DNA of 64,000 nucleotides, from the NCBI GenBank assembly GCA_026008535.1, contig BRKX01000010.1, forward strand, positions 1,253,001-1,317,000, given 5' to 3'. Within the stretch, counting starts at the first letter, position 1. Each line of letters starts with the position of its first letter. Source of the DNA: Perilla frutescens (lineage: Eukaryota > Streptophyta > Magnoliopsida > Lamiales > Lamiaceae). Of this stretch, positions 59,701-64,000 are shown piece by piece. Position numbers and translations under genes: made by a program. Under the pieces are notes generated by a model. It saw nothing but the letters and a program-made list of their open reading frames with translations, was not told the origin of the DNA and searched no databases.

Positions 59701-61102
59701 AAGCATAGAATTTCATTCAAATTTGAAGCTCATGTTGTTTACAGATCCAAAAAGCATCTGATCAGCCAATTTAGATACAGACAGCAAGTTAAACTTCAAT
59801 TTGGGCACATATCTTACATCATGCAAAGTGATCATGGTTTCATTTTCAAATTTTAAGCACACATCTCCTTTACCAGCAATTTCACAGTGTTGGCCATCAG
59901 CAAGAGCAACTGTTCCAGATTTTATAAAGTGAAGGTTGTGAAACATATGTTTATGTGGTGTGACATGAAAAGTACACCCAGAATCTATCAACCATTCAGT
60001 TTCATGCATATTCTTTGACACAACATTTGTGAAATTTATGAATTGAAACTCACATGCATTGTGAACCATATAGATATCTCCATCATCATGATAATCATAA
60101 TCTTCACGATTAGCTTGTTGGTCAAAGTACATCACATTATTGGCATGATTATTTACAAACCCTTTGTTTCTTTTTAGTTGATTGCACTTGTTAGAAAAGT
60201 GGCCAGGCTGCCCACAATTCCAGCAGGTCTTTCTAGGTTTAAAATCAAAATCTTGGTTTGGATGATGATGGGCAGAAGTTTGGTTTCTAGCAGGATGACT
60301 AGATGAGTTTTGAGAGTAAATCTTAACAAGGTTATGGTTTCTAGCATGATGGGGATGACTGTGAGCAAAATTTTGGGATTTTTCAAGGTTTATTTCCCTC
60401 CTATGTCTTTCAGCAGCAAGGGCACTAGGGTTTTCAGGATTAATCCCATTAAATGGCCTCCTATTAGAGTTTCTATTGACATATAGGATTTCATTTTGTA
60501 AGGGCTTATAATTCATCTTTTTTATTTCATTTTCTTTAGCCTTTAGCCCAGAAACAATCATCTCACAAGTGACTTTAGATCCCCCATACTTTAATGTTGA
60601 TTTTACTTTAAAAAATGCCTCAGGGATTGCACCCAGAAGAATCTGGGAAGCATATTTTTCAAGTGTGTCATCCTTAGCAAGTTTTAAATCCTTTAAAAGC
60701 TTATTAAAATCTTCCATATTTGAATCCACATCTTTTGAAGAATCCATTTGAAAAAGTCATTATTTGATTTTTCAGAGAATAAGCTGACTCTTCAGAGGTA
60801 GCAACATACAAAGAGGTCAAATTGTCCCACAAATCTTTTGCACAACGATGGAGAGACACTTTCCTGACCACATCACTACTCAAATTCAACAGAATAGTAG
60901 CCCTAGCACTAGCATTCATTTCCAATAGGTTTTTGTCAGTTTCATCTTCATTAATTTTTTCAAAAATGGCATTTTGGAGTTTTTCTTTGGTTAAAATACA
61001 TTCAATTCTTGTTTGCAAGTCACCAAAATCATCTTTCCCATTAAAGGGAACAACATTCAAGGTATTCATAATGCCAGACACAGAGAAAGCCAAACAACAC
61101 AA
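56738..61102 (-). pseudogene. Copia gag-pol polyprotein, disrupted
   Basis: Gag starts near 61102-61067 (MNTLNVVPFNGKDDF) and is shifted by one base near 60750-60770. Gag continues with a CCHC knuckle (CWNCGQPGHFSNKC near 60195-60235). Protease has a DSG motif (WLIDSGCTFHV near 59990). Stops follow at 59710-59712 and, in the pre-integrase region, near 59602 (a Trp to TAG change in L*HARLGH) and 59550 (TAA). Integrase (59523 down to about 58900) has the zinc residues (CEPCLMGKQH) and D-D-E core (HADMWGP, LRTDNGLEF, QQNGVVERMN). Reverse transcriptase is broken by TAA near 58062, with YVDDM intact near 57705, and by another stop at 57418-57420. RNase H (57415-56738) ends near LALSTTEPEYIAATE-type sequence and a short tail. 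No single functional polyprotein can be made. Confidence 0.93.
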
Positions 61103-61834
61103 ATTCCACCTTAGTTAACACAACAACAATACTTTTAACAGCACAAAACTACCCAAAACACAGGAGAAGACCTCCACAGGCACTGAATTAACTGCACATA
61201 GGGGATTTAGTGCTGAGGCTAGCCCAGTTCTCAGCACAGATTGATCTGTGGAGCAGGGGATCACTTAGGACAACCCTAAAACCTGATTCAGTATGGATAC
61301 TAACTCTTAAACATAGTTAGTCACAGAACAACTCAAAAGATTCAAGGAAACCACCCAGATTCCAACAAAACCAGGAAACAGGGGATCAAAAAACACAACA
61401 ATAGGCAAGAAAATAGCCAAATATACTCTGACTTTCACAGAGAACACTACAATATACAAACAACCCTCAAAACCCCTTCTGTAACACCTTACTTAGTTCG
61501 AGCTATCTGGGCAACTCGCATGAGGAAACCCACAGGGGAGTCCAGATGATCCGGACCATAAGCAAGAATAGAGAAAGGCTTGGAATGCCAATGTATTCAC
61601 AGAAAAAATTAAAGCGGAAGCAGAGACAATAGACAGGATCCCACGATATACTCAGAGATAAGGGTTTGAGAGATTATACCAGAGCCGACCCTTCCAGGCA
61701 GGAGAGAGGTCGGTCTTATCTTTTCGGAGCCCGACGGGGGCAAATGATCAAGGCGCGGCCCTTACTGGCGGCGGGGTGAGTGAGATGGAGGTAGGAGAGT
61801 GCCCCCGGCCAGGTCACCGTGGCTCTGATACCAC
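61103..61834 (-). other. Copia 5' leader and primer-binding site
   Basis: Non-coding leader between the 5' LTR and gag. Read on the minus strand, TGGTATCAGAGCC (about 61821-61833) lies one base inside the LTR and matches the initiator Met-tRNA primer site. Confidence 0.88.
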
Positions 61835-62635
61835 TGTTGTGGTATCATCCTGGCTAGGGTTGCACTTCTTGTTTCCTTACCTCACTCGGTCTCAATCACT
61901 AGCTACTCAAGTAGTAAGAACACTATGTAGCTATTACAAGCTTTTACAAACAACAACCGACTATTCCAGAGACAATGGCTGATTGAAGAAGCCTCAAAGG
62001 AGTAGATCAGGAGGATCTACAAGTATCTTCACAGGCTTGGCTCAATTCTTTGGTAAATCTGCACAACGAAAGCAAAGGGAGTTAGATCTGAAAGATAATA
62101 GCAAAATAAACCAAGAGCAGACGAGAAAAGAAGCTATCAGAGATAAAATCAGAGGAACAACACTGGGAAAAGTGCTCAAAGGCATAGGGGGTTCAGATTT
62201 TCCCACAGGCGGTGGCAATGGTGGTTCCGGAGACTGAATCAACCCAGACCAAGAGAGGATGGTGAAACGATAGGCGATGAAGCGCACAACTCAACTCTCA
62301 ACCAACTACACAGCCTTCTACACTCATAGGCCAACATGAATCACAGTCAGATTCCGACCAGAGAAACCGAGAAGATAAGCAGACTAGAGAGAGAGATATT
62401 CAGATTAGGGTTAGAGATAGAATGTGCGGCTTGAGAGAGAAGAGAAGGATCCAGAATAGATATAGGAGATAAAATTCTTTTGAAAAGTAAATTATATTTA
62501 GGGTTAATTAATTAGGGGACCGGGTAGTGGGCTTAGGGTTAAGGGTTTAGGGCTTCTGGGCTTTTTGGCCACAAACAAATAAATCAGAAGATAAATAAAT
62601 AAAAAGGCCCAAAAGATAAATGGGACAATATCAAA
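61835..62635 (-). repeat. Copia 5' LTR
   Basis: The partner of 55595-56396. Its outer end reads ATATCAA before the target duplication instead of ATATCAACA, a small terminal change. The frame 61983-62237 is the LTR equivalent of 55797-55997. Confidence 0.95.
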
Positions 62636-62640
62636 ATGCT

Positions 62641-63640
62641 AACATGGGTTACACACCATAGGCATCGTGAACTTTTACTAGACAAGTACCAACATCAAAA
62701 TCAAAACCAAGCTGATAAGAAAACCTTTTATTATTTTGTTATGATCCGTTTTCTAACATGAATATTCAAGCTTGCTAATACGGTTTAAAAAATGTATCAG
62801 TTCCTTTGTATTAATTACTCAACTCAATTTTCACGACATTGTATCAGTTACTCAACTCAATTTTGCGAGATAGTAATATCTTCCCTTTTATGACATTGTA
62901 TCAATTACTCAACTCAACTTTGCAGGTTTAGGACTTGGCCCTTTTCATCTTTTGTGGTATGAAATGGGAGCCATTTCTTAATTTTAGCAAACCCAATTTC
63001 AGATATGGTCACTAAAAAAATTGTCTATTTCAAAATTTCAGTAATTTTTGTTTCTAAATGCCCTTGAAAAAAAAATTGTCTCTTGCATGACGAGGTCATC
63101 ATCCAACTTTTCTTTTGATTTCTAAAGCAACTGTCGCTTAATGATCTTTTCAAATTGGAGATAGATAATAAAACTAATGAAATCAATGTTCGTGGAAGTG
63201 ATACAGAAAATGTTCGATGTTATATATCATGGAAAGGTGGCCATACGGCATACCATATAAATTCAAAGTTATTGCTCGATTCTTATAATGGTGTTGTAGT
63301 AAAAACAATTATGTATATTAAATAATAAATTATTCTCAATCATTTCAATAAAAAAATATCGTTATTTTTAATTCAATAGTCTAAATAATAATTATATATA
63401 TATATAATAAATTATTAATTGTGTGTATACAATTTTTATAATTTTAAAGATTAAAAAGTACGGAATACCATAATTTAGAGATGGCATCTAGTGAAAGTAA
63501 CATTCATTAATTAAAACTACTACATTAAATAATACTACTAGATCGAAGAAAAAAGCGTACAACGGCGACGAAATAACTAAAATAGAAATTAAAAAATTAA
63601 AACTTAATTAATTTAGAAATTAACATAACTAATTAAAAAA
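62641..63640 (+). repeat. Block X, copy C, right part
   Basis: It continues copy A from about 7165 (AACATGGGTTACACACCATA) through the 68-codon frame (about 63139-63324) to the AAAGCGTACAACGGCGACG landmark (63552). About 420 bp present in copy A (8268-8690) is absent here, and there is a small local duplication of TCAGTTACTCAACTCAATTT near 62820-62870. Confidence 0.85.
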
Positions 63641-63791
63641 GTGCTTATCCGGAACGGTAGTTTGGAATTTGATAAGAAACTCATCCACTGCGAGATCTCG
63701 TGCAGATGGCCTTAGAGATGGTTGGAGGTGTAGACAACTGAATACAAAGTCGTCAAAGCCGGTCGAAAAAAATCCTTTCTTTTTCTTCAGA
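63641..63791 (-). pseudogene. STE20-like kinase C-terminal fragment (block X copy C)
   Basis: The minus strand reads FSCLHLQPSLRPSARDLAVD (kinase subdomain XI) and a tail ending in a stop near 63629. The frame is open here, unlike the copy at 8827-8992, which lost one base. Homology to copy A continues upstream until a TRIM-like LTR begins at 63792, so the rest of the kinase is beyond the window or lost. Confidence 0.6.
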
Positions 63792-63976
63792 TGTGATGTC
63801 CCACATTGGTGGGAGAACGAAAGTATGACAAGTATATAAGTGGGTTCAATGGACTCTCTAACAACTTGGGTTAACCATTTTGGCAATGCGAGGACGGATG
63901 CTAAGTAGTTGCTAGCGGGCCCATTGTGCCGTCGTTTCATTGCTGGGCCCCACCCTCGTGGGCCTGGGGCATTACA
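63792..63976 (+). mobile_element. Short LTR of a TRIM-like retrotransposon, cut by window edge
   Basis: A 185-bp TG...CA unit starts TGTGATGTCCCACATTGG and ends GGGGCATTACA. It contains a TATATAAG box (about 63833) and is followed after two bases by TAGTATCAGAGA, a near match to the Met-tRNA primer site. The start sequence resembles plant TRIM elements with LTRs of a few hundred bases. It interrupts the kinase fragment. The internal domain and second LTR lie outside the window. Confidence 0.65.
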
Positions 63977-64000
63977 AATAGTATCAGAGACGACCCCGGG

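Larger units (their letters stand above)
55595..62635 (-). mobile_element. Full-length Copia LTR retrotransposon, decayed
   Basis: 7041 bp, inserted in reverse orientation into block X copy C. LTRs 55595-56396 (802 bp, 3' LTR) and 61835-62635 (801 bp, 5' LTR), TG...CA ends in element orientation (TGTTGATATTG...CCACAACA), a Met-tRNA primer site, a polypurine tract and a 5-bp target duplication. Domain order is gag, protease, integrase, reverse transcriptase, RNase H, as in Copia. The coding region has at least one frameshift and several stops, so the copy is not autonomous. The LTRs differ at perhaps a few percent of sites (about eight differences in the first 105 bp), so insertion is not recent. 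Confidence 0.95.

Noticed and set aside
63629..63940. 103-codon minus-strand open frame as a single gene
   Set aside because: It joins a retrotransposon LTR (from 63792) to a kinase C-terminal fragment; only the kinase part is meaningful.

Overview
The window is nuclear DNA from a flowering plant, probably a eudicot. It is AT-rich. It carries wall-associated-kinase-like (WAKL) receptor kinase genes, a spliced MULE transposase gene, Copia polyproteins with Met-tRNA primer sites, a plant L1 tail, Stowaway MITEs and a CACTA element. The WAKL sequences look Lamiales-like to me, but that is an impression only.

Layout. 1-5 kb: an intact, apparently intronless WAKL gene on the minus strand, with a 66-bp minisatellite and a ~1-kb upstream segment that recurs alone at 15.7-16.7 kb. 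6.5-9.5 kb: copy A of a dispersed block (called block X here), ending in fragments of an STE20-like kinase gene that include a 433-bp inverted duplication. 11-17 kb: (TA)n-bounded foldback DNA, a Stowaway element, the orphan WAKL upstream copy and a MITE with a 9-bp target duplication. 18.9-23.1 kb: inverted block X copy B, in which one ~288-bp unit is amplified to six. 23.5-30 kb: 126-bp tandem repeats interrupted by a 2.97-kb MULE-like element with terminal inverted repeats of more than 400 bp. 30.4-31.1 kb: a degraded STE20-like pseudokinase gene. 32.7-36 kb: an L1 tail, a CACTA element and a small MITE. 36.6-38.2 kb: (TA)n-bounded DNA with two foldback MITEs. 38.4-43.2 kb: a structurally complete autonomous MULE that also holds an antisense fragment of an ATP11-family (F1-ATPase assembly factor) gene. 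45.1-51.5 kb: a second intact WAKL gene, a small WAKL relic and a WAKL pseudogene cut by a Copia LTR. 51.5-53.2 kb: a Copia fragment with an in-frame internal deletion. 53.2-63.8 kb: block X copy C, split by a 7.04-kb Copia element with two ~800-bp LTRs and a 5-bp target duplication. The right edge holds a short TRIM-like LTR.

How it fits together. Two genes look like functional host genes, both WAKL receptor kinases for cell-wall or pathogen sensing at the plasma membrane. They belong to a minus-strand cluster with two decayed members. The MULE transposase is the third intact coding region. The rest is transposon and repeat DNA. I see no tRNA or rRNA gene and no CRISPR array. Boundaries, target duplications and splice sites were read by eye; percent identities are estimates.
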